Below are positions 16,626-24,679 of a DNA stretch of 64,000 bases, piece after piece. The translations under genes were made by a program, and so were the position numbers. The DNA is taken from the NCBI RefSeq assembly GCF_019429485.1, contig NZ_JAHXZN010000005.1, positions 124,001 to 188,000 of the forward strand, read 5' to 3'. The notes below the pieces were generated by a model, which saw only the letters and a list, made by a program, of their open reading frames with translations, was not told the DNA's origin and searched no databases. The stretch's first letter is position 1, and each line of letters opens with the position of its first letter. Origin of the DNA: Sphingomonas citri. GTDB lineage: Bacteria > Pseudomonadota > Alphaproteobacteria > Sphingomonadales > Sphingomonadaceae.

Positions 16626-16797
16626 GGGGATGCCATCGCACCGTATCCGTGCGGATACAATAAGCGGGCTCGATCGGTAGTAGCGAACGCGGCGCGGGGA
16701 GGTGTGGGCGTTGCACCGAGATTGGCGGTCGTTCCCGCGCTCTCTGGATGAGCTGCGCGCCGGGTTGGTTCGGGCGCGCCCTCACCCACCGCCGTCG

Positions 16798-16883
16798 TCC
16801 CGGACTTGGTCCGGGATCCACCGTGCCGCTTACTCAGCGCGCGTTGCTCTCGCGGGAGGGTGGATCCCGGACCAAGTCCGGGA
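16798..16883. repeat. Long inverted repeat (REP doublet) in the modA-lepA gap
   Basis: Two perfectly complementary 25-bp arms (16798-16822 and 16859-16883) enclose 36 bases. Each arm is itself palindromic around CCCGGAC...GTCCGGG and ends in GGATCCACC or its complement. The surrounding gap (16626-17008) holds no other supported feature. The arms resemble the extragenic palindromes widespread in alphaproteobacteria; related or decayed copies lie at 37.6 and 46.4 kb. Confidence 0.8.
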
Positions 16884-17008
16884 TGACGGACGTGAGGGGC
16901 GGATCGTACGTGAGGACGGCGATAGACACTGAAGCATCGCCGCGCGGCGGAGACGATCCCCAGAGTAGCGGCGCCGTTCTTACGCGTCCAGCCAGCGCCG
17001 CCCTCCCC

Positions 17009-18820
17009 TCAGCCCTCGTCGCCCATGCGTAGCGCCGCGATGAACGCTTCCTGCGGGATGCTGACGCTGCCGTATTCGCGCATCTTCAGCTTGCCCTTCT
17101 TCTGCTTTTCCAGCAGCTTGCGCTTACGTGTCGCGTCGCCGCCGTAGCATTTGGCGGTGACGTCCTTGCGCATCGCGCTGATCGTCTCGCGCGCGATCAC
17201 CTTGCCGCCGATCGCCGCCTGGATCGGGATCTTGAACAGATGGCGTGGGATCAGCTCCTTGAGCCGCTCGCACATGCCGCGCCCGCGCACCTCGGCGGTG
17301 CCGCGGTGGACGATCATGCTGAGCGCGTCGACCGGCTCCTCGTTGACCAGGATCGACATCTTGACGAGGTCGCCCTCGCGATAGCCGATCTGGTGATAGT
17401 CGAAGCTGGCATAGCCCTTCGACAGCGACTTGAGCCGGTCGTAGAAGTCGAACACCACCTCGTTGAGCGGCAGCTCGTACGTCGCCTGCGCGCGCCCGCC
17501 GACATAGGTCAGGTTCTTCTGGATACCGCGGCGGTCCTGGCACAGTTTCAGGATCGAGCCGAGATATTCATCGGGGACGTAGATCACCGCCTCGATCCAG
17601 GGCTCGCTGATGCTCTCGATCTTGTTGGGGTCGGGCATGTCCGCCGGGTTGTGCAGCTCGACATGCCCGCCACCATGGGTCAGCTCGATCTGATAGACCA
17701 CCGAGGGCGCGGTGGTGATCAGGTCGAGGTCGTACTCGCGCGTCAGCCGCTCCTGGATGATCTCGAGGTGCAGCAGCCCGAGGAATCCGCAGCGGAAGCC
17801 GAAGCCGAGCGCGGCGCTGGTCTCCATCTCGAAGCTGAACGAGGCGTCGTTGAGTCGCAGCTTGGAGATGCTCTCGCGGAGCTTCTCGAAGTCGTTGGCG
17901 TCGACCGGGAACAGCCCGCAGAAGACGACCGGCTGGACTTCCTTGAAGCCCGGCAGCGCGGCCGCCGCGGGACGCTTGGCGTCGGTCAGCGTGTCGCCGA
18001 CGCGCGCCATCGCCACGTCCTTGATCTGCGCGGTGATGAAGCCGATCTCGCCCGGGCCGAGATCGGTGAGCTGCTCGATCTTGGGGCGGAAACAGCCGAC
18101 GCGGTCGACCAGATGCTGCGTCCCCGCCTGCATGAAGGTGACCTGCTGGCCCTTGCGCAGCGTGCCGTCGATCACGCGCACGAGGATGACGACGCCGAGA
18201 TACGGGTCGTACCAGCTGTCGACCAGCATCGCCTTGAGCGGCGCGTCGGCATCACCCTTGGGCGGCGGGATCTTGCGGACGATCGCCTCAAGGATGTCGG
18301 CGATGCCGATCCCCGACTTGGCGCTGGCGAGCACCGCCTCGGAGGCGTCGAGGCCGATCACGTCCTCGATCTCGGCCCGCACCTTCTCGGGCTCGGCGGC
18401 GGGCAGGTCGATCTTGTTGATCACGGGCACGATCTCATGGTCGTGCTCGATCGACTGATAGACGTTGGCGAGCGTCTGCGCCTCGACCCCCTGCGCCGCG
18501 TCGACCACCAGCAGCGCGCCCTCGCAGGCGGCGAGGCTGCGGCTGACCTCATAGGCGAAGTCGACGTGGCCCGGCGTGTCCATCAGGTTGAGCGTATAGG
18601 TCGCGCCGTCCTGCGCCTTGTACGACAGGCGCACGGTCTGCGCCTTGATCGTGATCCCGCGCTCCTTCTCGATCTCCATGTTGTCGAGCACCTGCTCGCT
18701 CATCTCGCGATCGGTGAGCCCGCCGGTGGCCTGGATCAGCCGGTCGGCGAGGGTCGACTTGCCGTGGTCGATATGGGCGATGATCGAGAAATTGCGGATC
18801 GTGTCGAGCGGGGTGGCCAT
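17009..18820 (-). CDS. lepA: Elongation factor 4 (LepA)
   Basis: A 603-residue ribosome-dependent GTPase. The G domain has AHIDHGKST (residues 15-23), the RGITIKAQ switch, DTPGHVDF and NKIDLP. The EF-G-like domains II, III and V follow, then the LepA-specific C-terminal domain with [18 protein letters not shown] and a conserved end. Length and motif order are canonical. It is transcribed alone, leftward. Confidence 0.98.
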   Translation of the reverse strand: MATPLDTIRNFSIIAHIDHGKSTLADRLIQATGGLTDREMSEQVLDNMEIEKERGITIKAQTVRLSYKAQDGATYTLNLMDTPGHVDFAYEVSRSLAACEGALLVVDAAQGVEAQTLANVYQSIEHDHEIVPVINKIDLPAAEPEKVRAEIEDVIGLDASEAVLASAKSGIGIADILEAIVRKIPPPKGDADAPLKAMLVDSWYDPYLGVVILVRVIDGTLRKGQQVTFMQAGTQHLVDRVGCFRPKIEQLTDLGPGEIGFITAQIKDVAMARVGDTLTDAKRPAAAALPGFKEVQPVVFCGLFPVDANDFEKLRESISKLRLNDASFSFEMETSAALGFGFRCGFLGLLHLEIIQERLTREYDLDLITTAPSVVYQIELTHGGGHVELHNPADMPDPNKIESISEPWIEAVIYVPDEYLGSILKLCQDRRGIQKNLTYVGGRAQATYELPLNEVVFDFYDRLKSLSKGYASFDYHQIGYREGDLVKMSILVNEEPVDALSMIVHRGTAEVRGRGMCERLKELIPRHLFKIPIQAAIGGKVIARETISAMRKDVTAKCYGGDATRKRKLLEKQKKGKLKMREYGSVSIPQEAFIAALRMGDEG

Positions 18821-18883
18821 GATCCGCGGGTGCCTAGCGCAGCGTGACCGGCCGCGCCAGCCATTCGGCGGGCATGACTCGTC

Positions 18884-19399
18884 TCAGCCCGCGGCGTGGA
18901 TCGCGTCGAGCGCGTTGAGGTAGCGGCGGCTCCCCTCGCCGCTCACCAGCGCCCAGCGCACGCCGCGGCGCTCCAGCTCGCGCTTCGACAGATCGAAGAA
19001 GCGCTGCCGCGCCGCGCGATTGCCGAACAGCCGCGTGCCGTCGGGCTGCCACGGCAGGTCGATGTCGAACAGCAGGTACAGGTCTGCCACATTGTCCCAG
19101 CGCGCGAACCAGGGATCGCGGCGGCCGAACATCATGTCGGCCCAGACCGCGCTCATCAGCGGATCGGTGTCGAGGATCACCGGGTGCGCGCCTGCGTCGA
19201 CCGCCTTGCGCGCCTTCATGTCCTGCGTGTGCGCGATCACCACCAGGTCGGCCATGGTGAGATCCGTGCCGTAGCGCTCGCAGTAAGTTCGCCCGAACTC
19301 GGCGACGCAGACCGAGTCGAACTGCTTGGCGAGCCGCGGCGCCATCGTCGATTTGCCCGTGCTCTCCGGCCCGTGCAGGCAGATCGTGCGCAGCGTCAC
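18884..19399 (-). CDS. NadR-like nicotinamide riboside kinase (kinase domain only)
   Basis: A 171-residue P-loop protein matching the C-terminal ribosylnicotinamide kinase domain of NadR. P-loop GPESTGKST is at residues 10-18, with VAEFGRTYCERYG, DTDPLMSAVW and a lid-like FFDLSKRELERRGV region. It should convert nicotinamide riboside to NMN. The GTG start at 19399 overlaps the pnuC stop (GTGA). NadR's helix-turn-helix and adenylyltransferase domains are absent, so it is a dedicated kinase paired with the transporter. Confidence 0.85.
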   Translation of the reverse strand: MTLRTICLHGPESTGKSTMAPRLAKQFDSVCVAEFGRTYCERYGTDLTMADLVVIAHTQDMKARKAVDAGAHPVILDTDPLMSAVWADMMFGRRDPWFARWDNVADLYLLFDIDLPWQPDGTRLFGNRAARQRFFDLSKRELERRGVRWALVSGEGSRRYLNALDAIHAAG

Positions 19400-19977
19400 G
19401 CCGGAACCGCCAGCGCCGGCCCGGGGTGGCGGGCCCGGCGCCACTCGATCAGCCCGATCACCGCGAGCGCGAGATACACCAGGTAGAGCGCGGCGAAGAG
19501 GTACAGCTGCTTGGCCAGGTAGAGCGGCACCGAGGCGAGATCGACCGCGATCCACAGCCACCAATTCTCGATCTTGCGCCGCGCCATCAGCAGCTGTGCC
19601 GCGACGCTGGCCGCGGCGATGCCCGCGTCCCACCAGGGATAGCTCGCGTCGGTGAGCCGGTGCATCGCCGCGCCCCACAGCAATGCCGCCGCGACGATCG
19701 CGCCGGCCCAGCCAAACCACGCCGGTGCGCCGAGCCGCTCCACCGTCACCTCGCCCGCGCGCCGTCGCTCGCGCCGCCACGTCGCCCAGCCGTAAAGGTT
19801 GGCGACAACGAAGAAGCCCTGGAGCAGCGCGTCCGAGTAGAGCCGCTGCTCGAACACCACCGCGCCCAGCAGCGTCACCGAACCGATCGCGGTTGGAAAG
19901 GTCCACACGCTGCGCCGCGCCGCGAGCGCGACACAGGCGATTCCCAGCAGCGTGGCGTCCCACTCGATCAGCGACAT
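19396..19977 (-). CDS. pnuC: PnuC-family nicotinamide riboside transporter
   Basis: A 193-residue inner-membrane protein with about seven hydrophobic helices. It carries the PnuC-type motifs LYGWATWRR, ASYPWWDAGIAAASVAAQLLMARRKIENWWLW and VDLASVPLYL, where the Trp/Asn residues line the substrate site. The ATG at 19977 (MSLIEWDATLL) is chosen; the longer open frame would run back through the tRNA gene. Pairing with the adjacent riboside kinase supports import by metabolic trapping. I saw no TPP-riboswitch motif in the leader, which argues against the thiamine-importing PnuT subtype. Confidence 0.9.
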   Translation of the reverse strand: MSLIEWDATLLGIACVALAARRSVWTFPTAIGSVTLLGAVVFEQRLYSDALLQGFFVVANLYGWATWRRERRRAGEVTVERLGAPAWFGWAGAIVAAALLWGAAMHRLTDASYPWWDAGIAAASVAAQLLMARRKIENWWLWIAVDLASVPLYLAKQLYLFAALYLVYLALAVIGLIEWRRARHPGPALAVPA

Positions 19978-20133
19978 GGCACGGTCTTTCCACGCCGGCG
20001 CGGCGCCGCCAAGAGGCTTGCGCACCTCCACGTGCAGCAATCGTCGTGGGCGTGCGAATAGCCGCTTGCGCGCCGACGAACCGCTGATATAAGCCGCGCC
20101 CTGTCGCCGGCTCGCGCCGGACGGCACCCTGGT

Positions 20134-20210
20134 CGGGGAATAGCTCAGCCTGGTAGAGCACTGTGTTCGGGACGCAGGGGCCGGAGGTTCGAATCCTCTT
20201 TCCCCGACCA
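20134..20210 (+). tRNA. tRNA-Pro (anticodon CGG)
   Basis: A full cloverleaf can be drawn: acceptor CGGGGAA/TTCCCCG, D-stem GCTC/GAGC, anticodon stem CTGTG/CGCAG with loop TTCGGGA (anticodon CGG, reading CCG), T-stem GGAGG/CCTCT with loop TTCGAAT, and an encoded 3-prime CCA. It is on the opposite strand to pnuC and divergent from it. I saw no integrated element at its 3-prime end. Confidence 0.97.
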
Positions 20211-20329
20211 ATCATCTCCTTGTGAGATCAGCCAAAATCCAGCTTGAACGGGTGGGTCGCGCGATCTTGGCACGGCGCGCGACGTTTCCCGGTGCCGAGC
20301 GTTCTCCCCGCATACGCAGGAGGACAGCG

Positions 20330-20467
20330 ATGGACGACCGACGCCAGGCAGAGCCGCAGCCAACCGACGTGAACCGACCCGCCGCCCGCTCCGTCGACTC
20401 GCCGGACGAGATGGTGCCGGTGGAGCGATCGGCCGACGTGCAGGAGGCTGAGGCGCATCCGAGCTGA
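20330..20467 (+). CDS. Small acidic hydrophilic protein, 45 residues
   Basis: [19 protein letters not shown] begins a 45-residue, proline- and acid-rich, probably disordered protein with no membrane segment. It is supported by an ideal CAGGAGG ribosome site 6 bases before the ATG. I do not recognise a family. It lies 120 bp after tRNA-Pro and in front of another small gene. Confidence 0.55.
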   Translation: MDDRRQAEPQPTDVNRPAARSVDSPDEMVPVERSADVQEAEAHPS

Positions 20468-20513
20468 GCGCTGACGTGCTACCATGCTCCACAACGCCGG
20501 GCTGACGGCAACG

Positions 20514-20538
20514 GGAACAAAGCGGGGGCGAACCGGTT
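20514..20538 (+). promoter_or_regulatory. Candidate general-stress-sigma (EcfG-type) promoter
   Basis: GGAAC (20514-20518), 16 bases, then GGTT (20535-20538), against the alphaproteobacterial consensus GGAAC-N16/17-CGTT with one -10 mismatch. It sits about 50 bp upstream of the small gene at 20589. It is a weaker match than those at 26.4 and 56.5 kb. Confidence 0.35.
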
Positions 20539-20588
20539 GTGCTCCCCACGACGAGCGGCAGATGCCCTGTCCCGTTATGAGGTTAGCC

Positions 20589-20726
20589 ATGAAGAGCACG
20601 ACGCTGAGCCTATTCCGCACCAAGCCCGCCGCTAGCACGACCAAGCGTATCAACGACGATCCGCGCGCCGGTCTGACGCCGGTCGAGGCGGCGATGCTCG
20701 AGCGCGCGGTGAGCGCACGCGCCTGA
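20589..20726 (+). CDS. Small basic protein, 45 residues
   Basis: MKSTTLSLFRTKPAASTTKR begins a 45-residue protein with a basic N-terminal half and a C-terminal helix (GLTPVEAAMLERAVSARA). An in-frame ATG also occurs 12 bases upstream (20577). Codon use is like that of the neighbours. No domain is recognised. A possible stress promoter precedes it. Confidence 0.5.
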   Translation: MKSTTLSLFRTKPAASTTKRINDDPRAGLTPVEAAMLERAVSARA

Positions 20727-20789
20727 GCGTCCGATCCCGCCACGTCATCGCGGCCGCGTCATCCCAAGTGGTGGCGCGGCCGTGTCGCG

Positions 20790-20894
20790 TCAGGCCACGG
20801 CGCGCGCGGGGCGGCGTCGCATCCGCCAGCAGGTGCGCGCCACCACGGTGAGCGTGAAGCCGAAACCGATCGCATAGCCGGCAGCGATGATCAT
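20790..20894 (-). CDS. Single-pass membrane microprotein, 34 residues
   Basis: MIIAAGYAIGFGFTLTVVAR forms one transmembrane helix, followed by a cytoplasmic tail rich in Arg (WRMRRRPARAVA). It has a strong GGAGGG ribosome site 7 bases before the ATG on the minus strand. The positive-inside pattern puts the C-terminus in the cytoplasm. It is divergent from the oxidoreductase gene. No family is recognised. Confidence 0.6.
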   Translation of the reverse strand: MIIAAGYAIGFGFTLTVVARTCWRMRRRPARAVA

Positions 20895-20910
20895 CCCGCG
20901 TCCCTCCGTT

Positions 20911-20922
20911 GCACCCGGGTGC
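20911..20922. promoter_or_regulatory. 12-bp perfect palindrome in a divergent promoter gap
   Basis: GCACCCGGGTGC lies between the membrane microprotein (start 20894, minus) and the Old Yellow Enzyme gene (start 21029, plus). It is a candidate operator for a dimeric regulator; the regulator is unknown. Confidence 0.35.
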
Positions 20923-21028
20923 GTCGACACAGTTAATCCCACGACAGGGTAAATTTTCTCTCACCAGTGCGCGCGGCACCGATGCCCGGCTGATGCGTAC
21001 TCACCCCTCACCCATCGAGGAGGCTCGC

Positions 21029-22150
21029 GTGAGCGGACCCAAGCTATTCGAAACGTTCGAGGTCGGCGGCCTGTCATTGGCGAACCGGATCGTCATCGCG
21101 CCGATGTGCCAATATTCGGCCGAGGACGGTTGCATGACCGACTGGCACCTGATTCATCTCGGCCAGCTCGCGCTTTCCGGTGCAGCCTTGCTGACGATCG
21201 AGGCCACCGCGGTCGAGCCCGAAGGCCGCATCACCTACGCCGATGTCGGCCTGTGGGACGATGCCACCGAGGCGGCGATGGCGCGCGTGCTCGAGTCGGT
21301 GCGGCGCCACTCGGACATGCCGATCGCCATTCAGCTGGCACACGCCGGACGCAAGGCCTCGACCGACCTGCCGTGGCAGGGCGGCAAGCAGCTCGCGCCC
21401 GACCATGGCAACGGCTGGCAGACGGTCGCCCCTTCCCCGTTGACCTTCGCCGAGGGTGAGAACCCGCCCGCCGCGCTCGACCGTGACGGGTTGGCGCGGG
21501 TGCGCGACGCCTTCGTCGCGGCGACGCGGCGCGCGGCGCGGCTCGGGATCGACGCGGTGCAGCTGCACGGCGCCCACGGCTATCTGCTCCACCAGTTCCT
21601 CTCGCCGCTGTCGAACCGTCGCGAAGACGAATATGGCGGCAGCCTGGAGAACCGGCTGCGCTTCCCGCTCGAGGTGTTCGACGCGGTGCGCGCCGCCTTC
21701 CCCGCCGATCGCGCGGTGACGATGCGCGTCTCGGGCAGCGACTGGGTCGAGGGCGGCTGGGACGCCGAGCAGACGATCGCCTTCGCCCAGGCACTGGAGG
21801 CGCGCGGTTGCGCGGCGATCCACGTCTCCAGCGGCGGCCTTGACCCGCGCCAGGACATCCCGGTCGGACCGAGCTACCAGGTGCCGCTGGCGCGCGCGGT
21901 GAAGCAGGCGGTGTCGATCCCGGTCGTCGCGGTCGGGCTGATCACCGACTATGAGCAGGCCGAGGCGATCGTCGGCACCGGCGACGCCGATCTGATCGCG
22001 CTGGCGCGGACGATCCTCTACGATCCGCGCTGGCCGTGGCACGCCGCCGCGCATCTCGGCGGGCGCGTCAAGGCGCCCGACCAGTACCTGCGCTCGCAGC
22101 CGCGGCAGTATCGCTCACTGTTCGACGTCGAGGGCAGCGCGGAGAGCTGA
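21029..22150 (+). CDS. Old Yellow Enzyme family NADH:flavin oxidoreductase (YqjM-like)
   Basis: A 373-residue FMN-dependent ene-reductase barrel that reduces activated C=C bonds using NAD(P)H. The FMN-binding N-terminus (LANRIVIAPMCQYSAEDGCMTDWHLIHLG) has the Cys and Tyr typical of the YqjM/XenA branch. IQLAHAGRKAS and the substrate-binding pair in LHGAHGYLLHQFLSP, with SNRREDEYGGSLENRLRF, complete the signature. The GTG start at 21029 follows GAGGAGG; ATG codons further upstream lack a ribosome site. The physiological substrate is unknown. Confidence 0.92.
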   Translation: MSGPKLFETFEVGGLSLANRIVIAPMCQYSAEDGCMTDWHLIHLGQLALSGAALLTIEATAVEPEGRITYADVGLWDDATEAAMARVLESVRRHSDMPIAIQLAHAGRKASTDLPWQGGKQLAPDHGNGWQTVAPSPLTFAEGENPPAALDRDGLARVRDAFVAATRRAARLGIDAVQLHGAHGYLLHQFLSPLSNRREDEYGGSLENRLRFPLEVFDAVRAAFPADRAVTMRVSGSDWVEGGWDAEQTIAFAQALEARGCAAIHVSSGGLDPRQDIPVGPSYQVPLARAVKQAVSIPVVAVGLITDYEQAEAIVGTGDADLIALARTILYDPRWPWHAAAHLGGRVKAPDQYLRSQPRQYRSLFDVEGSAES

Positions 22151-22158
22151 ACGGCGCG

Positions 22159-22180
22159 CGGGGCGGTATGGTCCGCCCCG
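22159..22180. terminator. Hairpin between convergent genes (candidate bidirectional terminator)
   Basis: CGGGGCGG and CCGCCCCG form an 8-bp stem with a 6-base loop, filling the 30-bp gap between the ends of the oxidoreductase gene and the Gfo/Idh/MocA gene. There is no U-tract, so the assignment rests on position and stability. Confidence 0.5.
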
Positions 22181-23182
22181 CTACGCGCCCCGCGCCCGCG
22201 CGTAGATCGAGTCGAGCAGCGCGGCGGTGCGTACGAAATGCTCGGCGCTTTCGTCGAAGCGCGCGCCCGCCGCGAGCCGCTCGGCCCAGTCGACCGCGGC
22301 GCGCCCGCCCCAGTCGTCGGGCGGCAGCGCGAGCGTCTCACGCGCGGTGCCGCGGAAATGCTCGGCGGTGAAGTCGTAGAAGGAACCACCGACGTTGCGC
22401 AGCGCCGCGCCGCCCTCCGCCCCGTAGAAGGCCGCCTCGATTACCGCGTCCTGCCCGGCGTGCAGCCGCCAGGAACAGGCCAGCCGCAATGTCACGCCGT
22501 CGCCGAGCCGCACCGTCGCGACGGCATAATCCTCCACGGCGCCCTCGGTTAAGGGCGCACCGCCGGCGTAGAGCGCGGCGTCGGTCACCTCGGCTTCGGG
22601 GAACCCGGTGAGCCACAATGCCAGGTCGGCGAGATGAATGCCGAGGTCCATCACGCAGCCGCCGCCCGCCTGGGCCTTGTCATAGAACCACGGCTTGTCG
22701 GGACCATAAGCATTGTGGAAGGTAAGATCGATCGCGAACAGCCGGCCGAGCGCGGCGCGCGACAGCAGCTCGCCGATCTGGCGCACGCCCTCGGTGAAGC
22801 GATACGACAGGTCGAGCCCGAGCAGGCGGTCGGCCGCGCGCGCCGCCGCGACCACCGCCGCCGCCTCGCCCACGTCGCGCCCGAGCGGCTTCTGGCAGAA
22901 CACCGCCGCGCCTGCCTCGAGCGCCTCGATCGACTGGACGGCGTGGAGCGCGCTGGGCGTCGCGATCACCACGCCGTCGAGATCGAGCGCGAGCAGCTCG
23001 TCCAGCGACGCCACCGCGCGCAGCCCCGGCGCGAGCGCCAGCGCCTCGCGCAGATTGTCCGCGCCGGGCTCGCACACCGCGACCGGCTCGATGCAGCCGC
23101 TCGCGACCATAGCCGCCATGCGGTGGCGCCCGATCCAGCCGGTCCCGAGGAAGCCGACGCGGGGCTTGGCCGCCCTACCCAA
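22181..23182 (-). CDS. Gfo/Idh/MocA family oxidoreductase
   Basis: A 333-residue NAD(P)-dependent sugar or polyol dehydrogenase-like protein. The N-terminal Rossmann motif is VGFLGTGWIGRHR; VFCQKPLGRDVGEA carries the family lysine (EKP-type, here QKP), and GGCVMDLGIHLADLALWL contains the catalytic D-x-x-x-H. It overlaps the preceding dehydrogenase gene by 8 bp, so both are co-translated. With the glycosidase-like and methyltransferase genes upstream, a role in making or processing a modified sugar is likely; the substrate is not known. Confidence 0.9.
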   Translation of the reverse strand: MGRAAKPRVGFLGTGWIGRHRMAAMVASGCIEPVAVCEPGADNLREALALAPGLRAVASLDELLALDLDGVVIATPSALHAVQSIEALEAGAAVFCQKPLGRDVGEAAAVVAAARAADRLLGLDLSYRFTEGVRQIGELLSRAALGRLFAIDLTFHNAYGPDKPWFYDKAQAGGGCVMDLGIHLADLALWLTGFPEAEVTDAALYAGGAPLTEGAVEDYAVATVRLGDGVTLRLACSWRLHAGQDAVIEAAFYGAEGGAALRNVGGSFYDFTAEHFRGTARETLALPPDDWGGRAAVDWAERLAAGARFDESAEHFVRTAALLDSIYARARGA

Positions 23183-24134
23183 GGTCGATCACCGCCTTGA
23201 CGAAGCCGTGCGGCTTGTCCCGGGTCGCCGCGATTGCGGCATCGAGGTCGCCCAGCGGGTAATGGTGCGTCAGCAGCGGCGCGAGATCGATACGCCCGCT
23301 AGCTACCGCCTCGACCGCTTCCTCCAGCCCGCGCCGGTTGACGCGCGGGTCGCGCTCGTGCGCGTTGATCACATCGATCCCTTTCCAGTTCCAGTCCTGC
23401 ATGTTGACCTGGCGCGGCCCGTCCTGATGGTAGCCGGCCACGATCAGGCGCCCGCCGAAGCCGATGATGGCCGAGGCGAGGTCGAGCGGCCATTGCTTGC
23501 CGACCGCCTCGATCACGCGCGCGCACAGCGCCTCGCCGGTGAGCTGTTTGACGCGCTCGATGATGGCCCAGTGATCGTCCATCGCGATTGTTTCGGCGGC
23601 GCCGTAGCGGGTCGCCAGCGCGAGCGACTCAGGCCGGCGCGAGATCGCGATCACCCGCGCGCCGGCGTCGCTCGCCAGCTTCGTCAGCACCGCGCCGAGG
23701 AATCCGATCCCGACGATCGCCACGGTCTGGCCGGGCTCGATCGCGCTGCGACGGAAGATGTTCATCGCGCACGCCAGCGGCTCGCCCGGGAAGGCGCGCC
23801 GGTCGAGCGCGGCCGGGAGCCGCACCAGCTGTTCGACCGCCGCCACGTCGTACGGCGCGAAGCTGTGCCCCGACAGCATCGTCACCCGCTCGCCGAGCGC
23901 GACGTCGCCGACGCCCTCGCCCAGCGCGTCGACGACGCCCCAGCCCTCATGCCCCATGCCACCGGGCTCGCTAGGATAGGTCGACCACGGCTGCCCCTCC
24001 CACGGCTCGACGTTCGACGCGCACACGCCGCAGCCTTCGAGCCGCACGCGCACCTCGCCCGCGCCCGGCTGCGGCAGCGGTGCCTCGCGCAGCTCGAACC
24101 GCCGCGGCGCCACCAACACCGCAGCGTGCATCAT
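23175..24134 (-). CDS. Zinc-type medium-chain alcohol dehydrogenase
   Basis: A 319-residue MDR-superfamily dehydrogenase. The N-terminal GroES-like domain has the zinc cysteine in LEGCGVCASNVEPW and the GHEGWG motif; the cofactor loop is VAIVGIGFLGAVLTKLA. The structural-zinc cysteine cluster is not evident. The start is ATG 24134 (or 24131), behind GGAAG; a TTG further up is weaker. It is divergent from the DUF1003 gene with only 35 bp between, and overlaps the Gfo/Idh/MocA gene. It probably oxidises or reduces a sugar-derived substrate. Confidence 0.88.
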   Translation of the reverse strand: MMHAAVLVAPRRFELREAPLPQPGAGEVRVRLEGCGVCASNVEPWEGQPWSTYPSEPGGMGHEGWGVVDALGEGVGDVALGERVTMLSGHSFAPYDVAAVEQLVRLPAALDRRAFPGEPLACAMNIFRRSAIEPGQTVAIVGIGFLGAVLTKLASDAGARVIAISRRPESLALATRYGAAETIAMDDHWAIIERVKQLTGEALCARVIEAVGKQWPLDLASAIIGFGGRLIVAGYHQDGPRQVNMQDWNWKGIDVINAHERDPRVNRRGLEEAVEAVASGRIDLAPLLTHHYPLGDLDAAIAATRDKPHGFVKAVIDLG

Positions 24135-24140
24135 GCTTCC

Positions 24141-24156
24141 ATTATCGTACGACAAT
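24141..24156. promoter_or_regulatory. Near-perfect 16-bp palindrome in the dehydrogenase/DUF1003 divergent gap
   Basis: ATTATCGTACGACAAT is symmetric apart from one mismatched pair, centred on TCGTACGA. It occupies the 35-bp gap between two divergent start codons, where a shared operator would be expected. The regulator is unknown. Confidence 0.4.
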
Positions 24157-24169
24157 CGTTGGACTTTCC

Positions 24170-24679
24170 ATGAATGAACCGCGTGATCTCAACGGCGCGC
24201 TCGCCGACAACATCCACCGCCTCGCCGAACGCCAGCGCCGGGTAGAGGCGGAGGCGCCATGGTCGGACCGGCTCGCGGGGCGGATCACCGCCTTCACCGG
24301 ATCGATGACGTTCGTCGCGCTGCACCTGACCTTCTTCGGCGGCTGGATCGTGTGGAACCTGTGGCTGTCGCCCAAGTTCGACCCGACCTTCGTCGTGCTG
24401 GCGATGATCGCGTCGGTGGAGGCGATCTTCCTGTCCACCTTCGTCCTCATCAGCCAGAACCGCATGGCCGCGCAGGCGCAGGCGCGCGCCGACCTCGACC
24501 TCCACATCAACCTGCTCGCCGAGCACGAACTGTCGCGGCTTACCGCGCTGGTCCGGCGGATCGCCGAGCGGGTCGGGGTCGAGCCGCCGGAGGATACCGC
24601 CGAGATCGAGCGCGACGTGCGCGCCGAGGACGTGCTCGACACGCTCGACCGAGTTACGCCAGCGCCGCCTGGCGCGTGA
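24170..24679 (+). CDS. DUF1003 membrane protein
   Basis: A 169-residue inner-membrane protein of the DUF1003 family. It has two membrane helices (about residues 45-65, MTFVALHLTFFGGWIVWNLW, and 75-97, FVVLAMIASVEAIFLSTFVLI), joined by the short family-typical loop and followed by the conserved SQNRMAAQAQARADLDLHINLLAE and a cytoplasmic helix. The ATG at 24170 is chosen. It is on the plus strand inside an otherwise minus-strand locus, overlapping the glycosidase-like gene tail-to-tail by 26 bp. The function of the family is unknown. Confidence 0.9.
   Translation: MNEPRDLNGALADNIHRLAERQRRVEAEAPWSDRLAGRITAFTGSMTFVALHLTFFGGWIVWNLWLSPKFDPTFVVLAMIASVEAIFLSTFVLISQNRMAAQAQARADLDLHINLLAEHELSRLTALVRRIAERVGVEPPEDTAEIERDVRAEDVLDTLDRVTPAPPGA

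Noticed and set aside
15874..16821. N-terminal extension of modB to a 543-residue protein
   Set aside because: It would overlap all of modA in another frame; the GTG at 15873 overlapping the modA stop gives a normal ModB.
17240..18847. 535-residue open frame on the plus strand
   Set aside because: Antisense to lepA, which is canonical over its full length.
19978..20133. TPP riboswitch in the pnuC leader
   Set aside because: The conserved CUGAGA and related segments were not found on the minus strand.
19978..20211. N-terminal extension of PnuC through the tRNA-Pro gene
   Set aside because: The extension is antisense to a perfect tRNA cloverleaf and not membrane-like; the ATG at 19977 begins the transporter fold.
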